A DNA stretch of 64,000 bases from Jatrophihabitans sp964252635 (GCF_964252635.1 NZ_CAXUNP010000017.1:7827-71826); one strand, 5' to 3'; counted from the first letter of the stretch, positions 1 through 9,345 are shown. Numbers and translations are program-made. Notes: generated by a model not told the origin, from the sequence alone.

Positions 1-478
1 TGGTGCCGCCCTTGTTCACGCCGGCCGGGCCGAGCGCGACCGACAACTTGTTCAGCGCCGAGTAGATCTCGTCGAGCTCGGCCGGTGCCGCAGTGCGCTT
101 GACCGGGATGACGGCTCCCGATTTCATCACCGGGCCGGACTTGTAGACGGGCGCGAGCTGGACGTACCGGTCGCTGACCAGTGAGTTGGCGACGGTGACG
201 GCGCCGCCGTTCGCCGGCACTTTGTAACTACTGCTGTACTCCATCTTGACTTCGACGTACCCGGCCTTCGGCGTGACCGCGGTGACGTCCCCGACCTGCA
301 CACCGAGGATCTTGACGGGTGTGCCCTTGTAGATGCCGACGGCGGCCGAGAAGTCGGCGGTGGCCGTTTTCTGGCCGGCGTCGCGCAGGACGAAGTACCA
401 GATGCCGCCGGCGACGACCGCGAGCACCACCGCGATGGTGATCACGCGCGACATGTTCTTGCGCAGGGTGGCGATCAC
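1..478 (-). CDS. Mce family protein (fourth Mce of operon), 3' end outside window
   Basis: Only the N-terminal 159 codons are in the window. The GTG start at 478-476 overlaps the upstream stop as GTGA. The reading starts MIATLRKNMSRVITIAVV, a short cytoplasmic stretch, then one membrane anchor, then the MCE/MlaD fold with GIYKGTPVKILGVQVGDVT, the G-V-x-V-G-x-V signature of the family. Mce proteins are exported or membrane-anchored subunits that form a lipid-conducting tube attached to YrbE permeases and an ATPase. It is the fourth Mce in the order here, so a position-equivalent of MceD. Further mce genes are expected beyond position 1. The family call is sure; the lipid carried is unknown. 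Confidence 0.9.
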   Translation of the reverse strand, partial: MIATLRKNMSRVITIAVVLAVVAGGIWYFVLRDAGQKTATADFSAAVGIYKGTPVKILGVQVGDVTAVTPKAGYVEVKMEYSSSYKVPANGGAVTVANSLVSDRYVQLAPVYKSGPVMKSGAVIPVKRTAAPAELDEIYSALNKLSVALGPAGVNKGGT

Positions 479-1542
479 TTCGACTCACCGATCCCGACCA
501 GGCCCAGCACACCGGTGGGGCTGAGGTTCTGGATGTAGTTGTCGAACCAGTTGCCGTTGCCGACGACGTTGTTGAAGACCCGGTAGAACGGGCCGAGCAG
601 CGACAAGCCGCGATCGAGGCTGTCCTGATTCGACTGCAGCGTCTTCAGCACGTCGTCAAGCTGGTTCAGCAGTGGTCCCATCGTCTTCTGGTTGTCGCTC
701 ACCAGGCCACGCAGCTGAGCACTGACCGTCGCGGTGTTGAGCAGCAGCGAGTGGATGGCGTCGCGGCGGGAATTCAGCTCCGCCAGCAGCAGGCTGCCGT
801 CCTTCAGCAGCTGTGCGACCTGCTGGTCACGTTGCGCCAGGGTGTGCGTGACCGTGTTGGCACTTGTCAGCAAGGTGGTGATCTGCGCGTCGCGAGACGA
901 GATGGTCTGCGAGAGCCGGGACAGCCCGGTGACGACGGGACGCACATCGCTGGGCGTGCCGGAGAAGTCCGACGCGAGGGTGCGCAGCGACTTCTGCAAC
1001 TCCGGCGTGTTGAGCCCCTGGACGGTGTCGGTGAGCTTCGTGAACGCCGGGTACACGTCGAACGGCGTCGTGGTCCGACTCGTGCCGATCGCGTCTCCGG
1101 TCGGCTGCGCCTTCGAACCGGTCGAGTTGATGCTCAGGTACTTCTGCCCGAGCAATGTTTTCAGCTTCAGGTCGATCGTGCTGCGGTCGCCCACCCAGCC
1201 CTGCTTGACGTCGAACTGCACCTTGACCTTGTCGCCGTCGAGCGTGACGTCGGTGACCTTGCCCGCCTTCACCCCGGCGATGCGCACGTCGTCGTCAGGC
1301 TTGAGGTTCGCCGAATCGGTGAAATAGGCGGTGTAGGACGTGCCGCCTCCGATCAGCGGCAGCGACGCCGCGTTGAAGGCCGCGATCAGCAGTACCAGCA
1401 GGAAGACGAGTCCGATGATGCCGATCGGCAGCGGGTTGCGTGAGGAGAACGACTTACCGATGCGCGGCGACTTGCGCGTGGTCAGCGGCTCGGTCCCCGA
1501 ACTCTGCGTGCCCTGGTCGGCCTGCGTCTCGTTGCTCATCAC
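475..1542 (-). CDS. Mce family protein (third of operon)
   Basis: 355 aa. After about 40 polar residues comes a hydrophobic anchor (PIGIIGLVFLLVLLIAAF), then the MCE domain (AYFTDSANLKPDDDVRIAGVKAGKV), then a long helical region typical of the mycobacterial-type Mce tail. The start is GTG 1542 or the adjacent ATG 1539; both overlap the previous gene's TGA. It is a subunit of the Mce lipid importer. Neighbours on both sides overlap by a few bases, so the operon is tightly coupled. No odd features. Family assignment is firm, substrate unknown. Confidence 0.92.
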   Translation of the reverse strand: MMSNETQADQGTQSSGTEPLTTRKSPRIGKSFSSRNPLPIGIIGLVFLLVLLIAAFNAASLPLIGGGTSYTAYFTDSANLKPDDDVRIAGVKAGKVTDVTLDGDKVKVQFDVKQGWVGDRSTIDLKLKTLLGQKYLSINSTGSKAQPTGDAIGTSRTTTPFDVYPAFTKLTDTVQGLNTPELQKSLRTLASDFSGTPSDVRPVVTGLSRLSQTISSRDAQITTLLTSANTVTHTLAQRDQQVAQLLKDGSLLLAELNSRRDAIHSLLLNTATVSAQLRGLVSDNQKTMGPLLNQLDDVLKTLQSNQDSLDRGLSLLGPFYRVFNNVVGNGNWFDNYIQNLSPTGVLGLVGIGESK

Positions 1543-2588
1543 TTACACCGGCTTCCGGCGCCGCCGGTGTTGGCGAGGTTGACGTCACTGGTCTGAGTGC
1601 CGAGGGTCAGCTTGCCGGTCAGCGAGCAGATGTAGAAGTTGAACCACGACCCGTAGCTGGCGGTCCTGATCAACGCGCCGACGGTGGGCGCGAACTGCTG
1701 CAGGACGTACTTGACGGTCCCGGTGTTGCGGTTGAGCAGCGCGAGCAGCCCGGTGGTGCTCTTGATGTCGGCCGCGAGCGGCGGCCGGATCCTCGTCAGC
1801 AACCCTGCCGTGGACGTGGTCAGATCGTTGACGCCGTCGATGGCGTTGCCGATCGTGTTTCGGTCGTTGGCCAGACCGTGCAGGAAGCTCGCGAGATTGC
1901 TGATCAACGCGCTCAGCTCGGTGTCCCGACCGGCGATCGCGCCGAGCACGCCCGACAGGTTCTTGATGACGTCGCCGATGACGGCGTCCTTGTCGGCCAA
2001 CGCGTTGGTCAGGGACGCGACGTTGGACAGGAGCTGTTCGAAAGCGCCGCCCTCGCCCTGCAGCGTCTGCACGATCTCCAACGAGAGCTGGTTCAAGGCA
2101 TTGGGAGCGAGCCCCTGCGTCAAAGGCTGGAATCCGTTGAACAGGGTGGTGAGGTCGACGGCCGGATGCGTCTGCTTGATCGGCAACGTCTTGGTCAACG
2201 TTTTGGTGGTGGGCGGACCCTGCTCGATGTCGAGATACCGCTGACCGACGAGGTTGCGATAACGCAGGTACGCCTGGACGTTGGCCGGCAGCGTCTTCGA
2301 CGGCCCGAAGGCCGAGGACTCCTGCACCGTGAACGCCACCTCGGCGAAGCTGTCCTTGCCGTGCTTGCCGCGCTCGAGGGCGATGTTGTCGACGGTGCCG
2401 ACCCGCACACCCGCGATGCGCACGTCGTCACCGAGCTCAAGTCCGGACACATCGGTGAACTCGGCGTGGTAGGTCTTCGCGCTGCCGTAGGACGTGTTGC
2501 TGATGGTCGCCGCCAGCACATAGGTGGCCACCGCCGTGACGACGAGGAACGCCACCAGCTTGATCAGTGGGGAGAGCAGTCCTCTCAC
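1539..2588 (-). CDS. Mce family protein (second of operon)
   Basis: 349 aa starting MRGLLSPLIKLVAFLVV, a signal-anchor immediately at the N-terminus. The MCE domain follows (FTDVSGLELGDDVRIAGVRVGTV, residues about 40-65), then a helical region and a short C-terminal part with a Cys near the end (FYICSLTG and GSRCK). The GTG start at 2588 overlaps the upstream stop as GTGA. It belongs to the same transporter as its neighbours, with the chain anchored in the membrane and the MCE domain outside. Confidence 0.92.
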   Translation of the reverse strand: MRGLLSPLIKLVAFLVVTAVATYVLAATISNTSYGSAKTYHAEFTDVSGLELGDDVRIAGVRVGTVDNIALERGKHGKDSFAEVAFTVQESSAFGPSKTLPANVQAYLRYRNLVGQRYLDIEQGPPTTKTLTKTLPIKQTHPAVDLTTLFNGFQPLTQGLAPNALNQLSLEIVQTLQGEGGAFEQLLSNVASLTNALADKDAVIGDVIKNLSGVLGAIAGRDTELSALISNLASFLHGLANDRNTIGNAIDGVNDLTTSTAGLLTRIRPPLAADIKSTTGLLALLNRNTGTVKYVLQQFAPTVGALIRTASYGSWFNFYICSLTGKLTLGTQTSDVNLANTGGAGSRCK

Positions 2589-3886
2589 TTGGCCACCACC
2601 TGCTGACCGCGCAGGAGCGGACCCGCCAAGTAGGTCGCAACGCCCGGCACCTTGTTCGGGGTCGTGTGCATCGAACCGGAGATCAGCGTCGAGACGTAGG
2701 CGTTCTCGGCGCTCGAATTGAGCGCCTTGTCGTCGGCATCGCTACCGCGCTGGGCACACGCGTCGTTGGTCAGCGGCGCGCCGTCGTTCAGGCACCGATA
2801 TTTCCCGGGGATCTGGAACGGCTTCTGCGGGGTGGGCAGGCCGAAGCAGTTCGCTCCGTACCCCGTGACATTGCGCGGCTCCTGGCCCTGCGTATAGGGC
2901 TTGCGGTCGTTGGGGTTGGCCACCGTGATGAACAGGTGGATCTGGTGGTTGTAGATCGCTTTGACCGCGCCCTTGTACAGATTGTTGATGCCGGTGGCCA
3001 GACAGCTGAATTCGGGCGAGTACCGCTGCAGGAGCGGGAAGATCTTGTTGGTCTGGTCGGACACCGCGATGATGCGCTGCTCGTTCTCGGCGAGGAAACC
3101 GCGCAGGACGTCGGACGTCTGCGCGCCGCTGGTCAACAGCGATGAGAGTTGCGCCTGCTTCTCAACGACGGTGCGTGCGCCCGTCTCGAAGTTCTGCAGG
3201 GTCGAGTACACGTCGGGCAGCACGTTGTGGTACTCCAGCGCGACCTGCCCCAGGCTCTTGAGATCCGCGACGAGCTGCTTCGTGTGCGGGTTCATCACCT
3301 TGAGGTACTTGTCGAAGTTGACGAGCGTCTCGCCGAGTTCGTTGCCCCGCCCGCGCAGCGCCGTGGCCAGCGCCGTCAGCGTCGCGTCCAGCTGTTCGGG
3401 ATGCACGGCGGTCAGCAGCGGGTAGAAGTCGCTGAGCACCTTCTGCGCCTCGAGCGCGCCCTTGGAACGGTCCTGGGCGATGGTGCCGCCGTTCTTGATC
3501 GCCGGGTTGCTGGGCCCGACCAGGCCCTTCGGCGACGACAGCGCGACGTACTGCTCACCGAACAAGGTCTTCGGCAGGATCCGGGCCGTGACGTCGGCCG
3601 GGATCTGCTTCGCCTTGTCCGGGTCCAGTTTCATCTTGACGATCGCGCCGCTGCCGGACGAGTCGATGGTGGCGACCGACCCGACGATGAGCCCGTCCAG
3701 CTTGACGTCGGAGTCCTTCTGCAGCTCGTTGCCGGTGAAGTCGGACTTCAGCGTGACATCGGTGAAGCTGGTGAACGCCTTGTTGTAGATCGCGATGGAC
3801 AGCGAGATCAACCCGATCACGACCACGATGAAGGTCAGGCCGAGCAGACGTCTCTTTACGACCGCACCGAACGACTCGCCGGCCAT
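2585..3886 (-). CDS. Mce family protein (first of operon)
   Basis: 433 aa from ATG 3886, one base after the stop of the second YrbE permease. The open frame continues upstream, but that part lies inside the permease gene. The start MAGESFGAVVKRRLLGLT leads into a membrane anchor, then the MCE domain (SDFTGNELQKDSDVKLDGLIVG). The C-terminal quarter carries several Cys and Pro residues. Position directly after the two permeases is that of mceA in classical mce operons. Substrate not deducible. Confidence 0.92.
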   Translation of the reverse strand: MAGESFGAVVKRRLLGLTFIVVVIGLISLSIAIYNKAFTSFTDVTLKSDFTGNELQKDSDVKLDGLIVGSVATIDSSGSGAIVKMKLDPDKAKQIPADVTARILPKTLFGEQYVALSSPKGLVGPSNPAIKNGGTIAQDRSKGALEAQKVLSDFYPLLTAVHPEQLDATLTALATALRGRGNELGETLVNFDKYLKVMNPHTKQLVADLKSLGQVALEYHNVLPDVYSTLQNFETGARTVVEKQAQLSSLLTSGAQTSDVLRGFLAENEQRIIAVSDQTNKIFPLLQRYSPEFSCLATGINNLYKGAVKAIYNHQIHLFITVANPNDRKPYTQGQEPRNVTGYGANCFGLPTPQKPFQIPGKYRCLNDGAPLTNDACAQRGSDADDKALNSSAENAYVSTLISGSMHTTPNKVPGVATYLAGPLLRGQQVVAK

Positions 3887-3887
3887 G

Positions 3888-4730
3888 TCAGCCCGCCAAC
3901 CTGACGCTGGTCGTCGAACCCCAGATCGCGAAGGACAGGAAGAAGTCGATGATCGTCGTCGCGACGATCGCGAGGCGGACAGCCCGACCGACCGCCACAC
4001 CCACGCCGGCCGGTCCGCCGGAGGCCGTGTAGCCGAAGTAGCAGTGCGTCAGGATGATCACGAACGCGAAGACGAGCACCTTGAAGAAGGACCAGATGAC
4101 GTCCTCGGGCGGCAGGAACAGGTGGAAGTAGTGCGAGTAGGTGCCCGCCGAATCGCCGTAGTAGTAGACGACGATCGCGTACGACGCGAGGTAGGACGTC
4201 AGCAGCCCGATGACGTAGAGCGGGATGACGGCGATGAAGCCCGCGATCATCCGGGTGGTGACGAGGAAGGGCAGGCTGGGCACCGCCATGACCTCGAGGG
4301 CGTCAACCTCTTCGCTGATGCGCATGGCGCCGAGCTGTGCGGTGAATCCGCAGCCGACGGTGGCCGAGAGTGCAAGGCCGGCGACCAGCGGCGCGATCTC
4401 GCGGGTGTTGAAGAACGCGGTGATGAACCCCGAGTAGGACTCGACGCCGAGCACCTGCAGCGCCTGGTAACCCTGCAGGCCGACCTCGGTGCCGGTGAAG
4501 AACGACAGGAAGCCGATGACCCCGACCGTGCCGCCGATGATCGCCAGTGACCCGCTGCCGAAGACCACCTCGGACAGCAGGCGCATCGTCTCCTTCTTGT
4601 AGCGCGTGATCGTGCGCGGCGTCCACGCGATGGCGCGCCCGTAGAACGACATCTGCTCGCCGAAGTCGTCGAGCACGCCCAGCGGAACGGTGAAAGCCTT
4701 CTTCGCGTTCGCGATCAGGTCGGTTGCCAT
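3888..4730 (-). CDS. YrbE/MlaE-type ABC permease, second copy
   Basis: 280 aa, MlaE/YrbE permease family. After about 45 residues of interfacial sequence it has several hydrophobic segments and the family core GLALSATVGCGFTAQLGAMRISEEVDALEVM (split here: ATVGCGFTAQLGAMR and EEVDALEVM), in which the E-x-DAL-E loop contacts the ATPase. It pairs with the preceding YrbE to make the heterodimeric membrane part of the Mce transporter. It starts one base after the first YrbE stop and is followed after one base by the first mce gene. Confidence 0.93.
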   Translation of the reverse strand: MATDLIANAKKAFTVPLGVLDDFGEQMSFYGRAIAWTPRTITRYKKETMRLLSEVVFGSGSLAIIGGTVGVIGFLSFFTGTEVGLQGYQALQVLGVESYSGFITAFFNTREIAPLVAGLALSATVGCGFTAQLGAMRISEEVDALEVMAVPSLPFLVTTRMIAGFIAVIPLYVIGLLTSYLASYAIVVYYYGDSAGTYSHYFHLFLPPEDVIWSFFKVLVFAFVIILTHCYFGYTASGGPAGVGVAVGRAVRLAIVATTIIDFFLSFAIWGSTTSVRLAG

Positions 4731-4731
4731 G

Positions 4732-5508
4732 TCACGACCCCTTCGCCGGTACGACTTCGAAGTACACCGCGGTGATCACGAAGTTCACCGCGAACAGCAG
4801 CATGAACGTGATGACCACGGACTGGTTGACGGCGTCACCCACGCCCTTGGGGCCGCCACCGGCGTTCAATCCCTTGTAGGAGGCGACGACGCCGGCGAGC
4901 AGGCCGAAGATCAGCGCCTTGATCTCGCCGGTGTAGAGGTCGGGCAGCTGCGCGAGCGCGGAGAAGCTCGCGAGATAGGCACCGGGCGTACCGCCCTGCA
5001 GGACGACGTTGAAGAAGTAACCGCCGGCGACGCCGACGACACACACCAGGCCGTTCAGGAAGACCGAGATCATCATGCAGGACAGCACGCGCGGGACCAC
5101 GAGCCGCTGGACCGGCGAGATGCCCAGCACCTCCATCGCGTCGATCTCGTCGCGGATCTTGCGGCTGCCGAGGTCGGCGCAGATGGCCGAGCCGCCGGCA
5201 CCGGAGATGAGCAGCGCGCACACGATCGGGCTGGCCTCGCGGATGATGGCGAGCACCGACGCCGAACCGGTGAACGACTGCGCGCCGATCTGCTCGGCGA
5301 GCGTGCCGAGTTCGAGGGCGATGACCGCGCCGAACGGGATCGCGACCATCATCGTCGGGAAGATCGTCACGCTGGCGATGAACCACGCCTGCTGGATGAA
5401 CTCCCGTACCTGGAAGGGCCGCTTGAACGTGTACCGGCCGACGTCCAGGAACATCGCGAAGAGGCTGCCTGCCTGCTTCACGCCGCCGACGGGCGATAAG
5501 GACACCAT
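4732..5508 (-). CDS. YrbE/MlaE-type ABC permease, first copy
   Basis: 258 aa. ATG 5508 shares one base with the ATPase stop (TGATG). The family core is clear: GAGGSAICADLGSRKIRDE followed by IDAMEVLGI, the coupling-loop motif that binds the nucleotide-binding subunit. Hydrophobic segments occupy most of the chain. It works as one half of the permease dimer of the Mce lipid transporter. The gene order ATPase-YrbE-YrbE-Mce is a complete import system, unlike M. tuberculosis where the ATPase gene lies apart from the mce operons. Confidence 0.93.
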   Translation of the reverse strand: MVSLSPVGGVKQAGSLFAMFLDVGRYTFKRPFQVREFIQQAWFIASVTIFPTMMVAIPFGAVIALELGTLAEQIGAQSFTGSASVLAIIREASPIVCALLISGAGGSAICADLGSRKIRDEIDAMEVLGISPVQRLVVPRVLSCMMISVFLNGLVCVVGVAGGYFFNVVLQGGTPGAYLASFSALAQLPDLYTGEIKALIFGLLAGVVASYKGLNAGGGPKGVGDAVNQSVVITFMLLFAVNFVITAVYFEVVPAKGS

Positions 5509-6620
5509 CAGCTGTTACCGGACCCCGCGGTCTCCCGCTCGCGGGTCTGCTGGCCGTCCCGTCCGTTGTCGCTGTCGTCGTTGTCGTCGGCGTTGTCGTT
5601 CTGGTGTTCCTTCTGCAGCTTCTTCATCTTCTCGGCCTCGCGGTCCTCTTCGGCCATCAGCCGCTTGATCGCGTCCTGCGCTTGCTCGGGCAGCGTGTGC
5701 ATGTTGTCCAGCACCCGCTGGCGGCGGCGCGCGACGGCCTTGCGCTCGGGCACACCGGGCGAGCAGGTCATCTGCAGCGGGACGCCGGAGACTTCCTCGC
5801 CGCCGTCGCGCATGCCCTGCTCGAACATGGCCTGCTCGGCGGCCATCTGCGCGGCGTCCTTCTCCTCGCTCATGCCGATCGGGCCGTTCATGTTGCCGTT
5901 GAGGAACTGCTTGATGACCGGCTCCTCGCTGGTCAGCAGCACCTCGCGGGGGCCGAACATCACCAGCTCGCGGCGAAAGAGCATGCCCAGGTTGTCCGGC
6001 ACGGACCGCGCCATGTTGATGTTGTGCGTGACGATGAGGAACGTGGCGTCGGTCTGCGCGTTGATGTCGAGGAACAGCTGGGCGATGTAGGTCGTGCGAA
6101 CCGGATCCAGGCCGGAGTCGGGCTCGTCCACGAGGATGATCTCCGGGTTGAGCACCAGAGCCCGGGCCAGCCCGGCACGCTTGCGCATACCACCGGAGAT
6201 CTCGCCCGGCAGCTTGCCCTCGGCCCCGGCCAGGCCGACCATGTCCATCTTCTCCATGACGATGTCACGGATGTCGCTCTCGCTCTTCTTGGTGTGCTCG
6301 CGCAGCGGGAACGCGACGTTGTCGTAGAGGCTCATGGAGCCGAACAGCGCGCCGTCCTGGAACAGCACACCGAACAGCTTGCGAATGTCGTAGAGCTGGC
6401 TTTCCTTGCAGTGCGCGATGTCGACGTCGCGGATGAAGATGGAACCCTTGTCCGGCTTGAGCAGCCCGATGAGGGATTTCAGGAACACCGACTTGCCGGT
6501 GCCGGACGGGCCGAGCAAGGCACTGACCTCACCCGGCGGCAGGGTGAGCGTGACGTCGCCCCAGATGGTCTGGCGCCCGAACTTCTTCGTCAGTTCGTGG
6601 ACTGCGACTTCAACTCCCAC
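5508..6620 (-). CDS. mkl: Mce-transporter ATPase, Mkl/MlaF type
   Basis: 370 aa from GTG 6620, chosen because GCGGAGGG lies 7 bases upstream; the frame is open further but without a ribosome site. ABC ATPase: Walker A GPSGTGKS (37-44), Q-loop around Q88, signature ISGGMRKRAG (141-150), Walker B IILVDEP (161-167), switch His H199. The ISGGMRKR form of the signature is that of Mkl/MlaF. Beyond about residue 250 there is a long charged tail ending in an Asp/Asn/Glu-rich stretch, longer than in MlaF. It powers lipid uptake through the YrbE/Mce complex. It lies near rplL/rplJ as in mycobacteria. The function as mce ATPase is firm by context. Confidence 0.93.
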   Translation of the reverse strand: MGVEVAVHELTKKFGRQTIWGDVTLTLPPGEVSALLGPSGTGKSVFLKSLIGLLKPDKGSIFIRDVDIAHCKESQLYDIRKLFGVLFQDGALFGSMSLYDNVAFPLREHTKKSESDIRDIVMEKMDMVGLAGAEGKLPGEISGGMRKRAGLARALVLNPEIILVDEPDSGLDPVRTTYIAQLFLDINAQTDATFLIVTHNINMARSVPDNLGMLFRRELVMFGPREVLLTSEEPVIKQFLNGNMNGPIGMSEEKDAAQMAAEQAMFEQGMRDGGEEVSGVPLQMTCSPGVPERKAVARRRQRVLDNMHTLPEQAQDAIKRLMAEEDREAEKMKKLQKEHQNDNADDNDDSDNGRDGQQTRERETAGSGNS

Positions 6621-6933
6621 GAGCAAGCCCTCCGCTTGGTGCACCCCGGTCACGACGCACGACAGATGCATTTGCCCGGTTCGAAACCGCATGTCTACTC
6701 GCCGGTAACGCAAGTGTCGCGACCCAGCGTCGCACATTTTTCCCTGTGACGCTCGTCAAAGTTCTTACGCGATCGGTTACGGCGGGTATCGAATTTATCA
6801 AGATCATCAACGCCTGGTCCGGGACCCAGGTGGAGCCTGTGCGGCACCGCAGCCGAGGCTGGTCGGCAGCGGTGTGTGCTCGCCGGTCCAGTATCGAGGC
6901 GACGACGCGCCGCTCGAGACCGCAGGGAGACAG
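6621..6933. promoter_or_regulatory. Divergent intergenic region between mce operon and asparaginase
   Basis: 313 bases without a gene. It must hold the promoters of the mce operon (leftward) and the asparaginase (rightward). Ribosome sites are visible at both ends: GCGGAGGG before 6620 and CAGGGAGACAG before 6934. I found no convincing paired -35/-10 boxes and no clear operator. Confidence 0.4.
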
Positions 6934-7902
6934 ATGACCGCACCGGACGCCCAGTTGGTCGTCAGTACACGTGGCGATGTCGTGGAGTCATGGCACCGCG
7001 GCCGCGTCGTCGTGCTGCATGGGGAGCGCGTGCTCACCCTCGGCGATGTCCACACGCCGGTCTACGCGCGGTCGGCGCTCAAACCGCTGCAGGCGACTGC
7101 CCTCGCTGCCGCGGGTTTCGTGCCCGCCCCGGCCGAGCTCGCCCTCGCCGCCGCGAGCCACAGCGGCGAGGACGTGCACCTGCGCGGCGTGCGGCGCATC
7201 CTGGCCGGCGCCGGGCTCGTCGAGGCGGATCTCCAGTGCCCGCCGGCGCTCCCCAGCGAGCCGGCGGCGCTCGCCGCGTACCTGCGGTCGGGCGCAACCG
7301 CGGCACCCGTGTGCCACAACTGCTCGGGCAAGCACGCGGCCATGGTCGCCACCTGCGCGGGCGCCGGGTGGCCGGTGGGCGACTACCTGCTGCGCGACCA
7401 CCCGCTGCAGGTCGCGATCGCCGCCGAGATCGAGCGCCGTACCGGTGCGGCCATTGCCGCGACCAGCGTCGACGGCTGCGGCGCGCCGGCGCACGCCGTG
7501 TCGCTGACCGCATTGGCGACGGCGTTCGCCTCCCTGGCCGGGGCACCGGCAGACTCCGCGGCCGGCCGGGTGTGCGCGGCCATGCGGGCCCAACCGCACT
7601 TGGTCGGCGGCACCGGCCGTCCGGTCAGCGAGCTGATGGCCGAGGTCGACGGCCTGGTGTGCAAGGACGGCGCCGAGGGCGTGTGGGCGGCGGCCCTGCC
7701 GGACGGGCGGGCGTTCGCGGCCAAGGTCGACGACGGCGCATCGCGCGCGCTCGGGCCGCTGCTCGCCACCGTGCTCGAGGCCTGGGGGTTCGACGGCCCT
7801 GCGGTGCGTAGCTGGGCCGCGGTGCCGGTGCTCGGCGGCGGGCGGCCCGTCGGCGACGTGCGCGCCGCCCCGCAACTGCGCGCCCTGCTCGCCTCGGCCT
7901 GA
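6934..7902 (+). CDS. Asparaginase (asparaginase II family)
   Basis: 322 aa. ATG 6934 is preceded by GGGAG at good spacing; the upstream open frame lacks a ribosome site. The chain has the hallmarks of the bacterial/rhizobial asparaginase II family (not the EcAII fold): YARSALKPLQA (45-54), ASHSGED (74-80) and CHNCSGKHAAM (127-137). No signal peptide, so cytoplasmic. It would hydrolyse L-asparagine to aspartate and ammonia. It stands alone, diverging from the mce operon and converging with rplL. Confidence 0.85.
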   Translation: MTAPDAQLVVSTRGDVVESWHRGRVVVLHGERVLTLGDVHTPVYARSALKPLQATALAAAGFVPAPAELALAAASHSGEDVHLRGVRRILAGAGLVEADLQCPPALPSEPAALAAYLRSGATAAPVCHNCSGKHAAMVATCAGAGWPVGDYLLRDHPLQVAIAAEIERRTGAAIAATSVDGCGAPAHAVSLTALATAFASLAGAPADSAAGRVCAAMRAQPHLVGGTGRPVSELMAEVDGLVCKDGAEGVWAAALPDGRAFAAKVDDGASRALGPLLATVLEAWGFDGPAVRSWAAVPVLGGGRPVGDVRAAPQLRALLASA

Positions 7903-7979
7903 CGTCGACACATGCCGTTCCGCCACCGTCTCGGCCGAGTGAGACGGATGCCGCGGCGGTCGTCTGGCCGCAGACGCCG

Positions 7980-8014
7980 CGAGGGCGGCCCGCGACGTGC
8001 GCGGACCGCCCTCG
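7980..8014 (-). terminator. Hairpin terminator after rplL
   Basis: CGAGGGCGG at 7980-7988 pairs perfectly with CCGCCCTCG at 8006-8014, and the loop can pair further through CCGCG/CGCGG. It lies about 30 bases past the rplL stop on the minus strand and near the end of the convergent asparaginase gene, so it may serve both. No run of U follows, as is usual in high-GC actinomycetes. Confidence 0.6.
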
Positions 8015-8046
8015 GCGGATAGTGCGGTGTTGCCGGTGAACAGGTC

Positions 8047-8433
8047 TTACTTGACGGTCACCGTGGCGCCGGCGCCCTCGAGGGCCTCCTTGGCCTTGTC
8101 GGCGGCCTCCTTGTTGACCTTCTCCAGCAGCGGCTTCGGTGCGCCGTCGACGAGGTCCTTGGCCTCCTTCAGGCCGAGGCTCGTGAGCGTGCGCACCTCC
8201 TTGATGACCTGGATCTTCTTGTCGCCGGCAGCCTCGAGGATGACGTCGAACTCGTCCTGCTCCGCCTCGGCCTCGGCCGGAGCGGCGGCGCCGCCGCCGG
8301 CAGCCGCGACCGCGACGGGCGCGGCAGCGGTGACGTCGAAGGTCTCCTCGAACTGCTTCACGAACTCGCTGAGCTCCAGGAGGGTCATCTCCTTGAAGGA
8401 GTCGAGCAGCTCGTCGGTGCTGAGCTTCGCCAT
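8047..8433 (-). CDS. rplL: 50S ribosomal protein L7/L12
   Basis: 128 aa, the usual length. The N-terminal dimerisation domain (LSTDELLDSFKEMTLLELSEF) is followed by an Ala/Gly-rich hinge (residues about 35-58) and the C-terminal factor-binding domain with KIQVIKEVR and GLKEAKDLVDGAPK. It forms the stalk that recruits GTPase factors. AAAGGA precedes the ATG. It is the second gene of the rplJ-rplL operon. Confidence 0.98.
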   Translation of the reverse strand: MAKLSTDELLDSFKEMTLLELSEFVKQFEETFDVTAAAPVAVAAAGGGAAAPAEAEAEQDEFDVILEAAGDKKIQVIKEVRTLTSLGLKEAKDLVDGAPKPLLEKVNKEAADKAKEALEGAGATVTVK

Positions 8434-8498
8434 GATGGCGTCCTTTCTGTGGTGCCGGATGAGCCGGCGTGGATGGATGCGCTCGTGAACGAGCGCGG

Positions 8499-9143
8499 TT
8501 ACTCCGCCGGCTCGGCGGGGGTTTCGGGTGCTGCGTCGTCCGACGCAGCGGGTGCCTCGGCGTCGACCGCCTCAGCGGCGGCGTCGGCGGAACCGGTCTC
8601 GGCCACAGCGGCCTCGGCGGTACCGGCGTCGCCGGGCTTCTTCTCTTCCAGGGCCTTGGCCAGGCGTGCCATCTGCGACAGCGGGGCCTGGAACAGACCG
8701 GCTGCACGGGTCGGGAGGGCCTTGAGGCCACCGGCCAGCTTGGCGAGCAGGACCTCACGCGACTCGAGGTCGGCGATCTTGCCGATCTCGGTGGCATCGA
8801 GCGCCTTGCCGTCGAGCACGCCGCCCTTGATCACGAGCAGCGGGTTGGTCTTCGCGAAGTCACGCAGACCCTTGGCCGCCTCGACGGCGTCGCCCTTGAC
8901 GAATGCGATCGCCGTCGGGCCGACGAGCAGGGACTGGTCGAGCGGAACCCCGGCGTCGGTCGCGGCACGCTTGGTCAGGGTGTTCTTGACGACCGCGTAG
9001 GTCGTGTCGCGGCCCAGGGCACGGCGCAGGTCACTGATCTGCTTGACGGTGAGCCCGCGGTACTCGGTGACGACCGCGGCCGACGAGCTGGTGAAGTGCT
9101 CGGTGATCTCGTCGACGGCACTGAACTTCTCGGAACTCGGCAT
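8499..9143 (-). CDS. rplJ: 50S ribosomal protein L10
   Basis: 214 aa. The L10 fold is recognisable from the N-terminus (SSAAVVTEYRGLTVKQISDL), the basis of 23S rRNA and L12 binding. AGGAGG lies before ATG 9143. The last 35-40 residues form an Ala/Glu/Asp-rich tail longer than in E. coli L10, a common actinobacterial trait. L10 normally represses its own operon by binding the leader upstream, which is visible here. Confidence 0.98.
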   Translation of the reverse strand: MPSSEKFSAVDEITEHFTSSSAAVVTEYRGLTVKQISDLRRALGRDTTYAVVKNTLTKRAATDAGVPLDQSLLVGPTAIAFVKGDAVEAAKGLRDFAKTNPLLVIKGGVLDGKALDATEIGKIADLESREVLLAKLAGGLKALPTRAAGLFQAPLSQMARLAKALEEKKPGDAGTAEAAVAETGSADAAAEAVDAEAPAASDDAAPETPAEPAE

Positions 9144-9164
9144 CTACTGCCTCCTCTCATGCTT

Positions 9165-9345
9165 CGAGCCGGTCGCCGTGCGGCGCGGGCTCAGAGACGA
9201 GAAACGCCCCGGCGCAGGGCGCACGGGGCGGCGGCAAGCCGATCCGGTGCCATCCTGCGCGGGCCGCTCCGACGCTTCGGAGCTTTGGTCACGTGTGCGC
9301 ACGCGACAACCAGCGGTCTTCGGGTGGAACTGACGCCCACTGTAC
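9165..9345 (-). promoter_or_regulatory. Ribosomal protein L10 leader (autoregulatory mRNA element)
   Basis: Read on the minus strand, the untranslated region before rplJ contains CCGAAGACCGCTGGTTGTC (about 9309-9327). This matches the conserved AGACCGCUGGU core of the known L10 leader, the site bound by L10(L12)4. Further down is a stem CCCCG...CGGGG (around 9207-9229) followed by TTTCTCGTCT, which could act as an attenuator. The motif is seen; the regulation is known for the family. Confidence 0.7.
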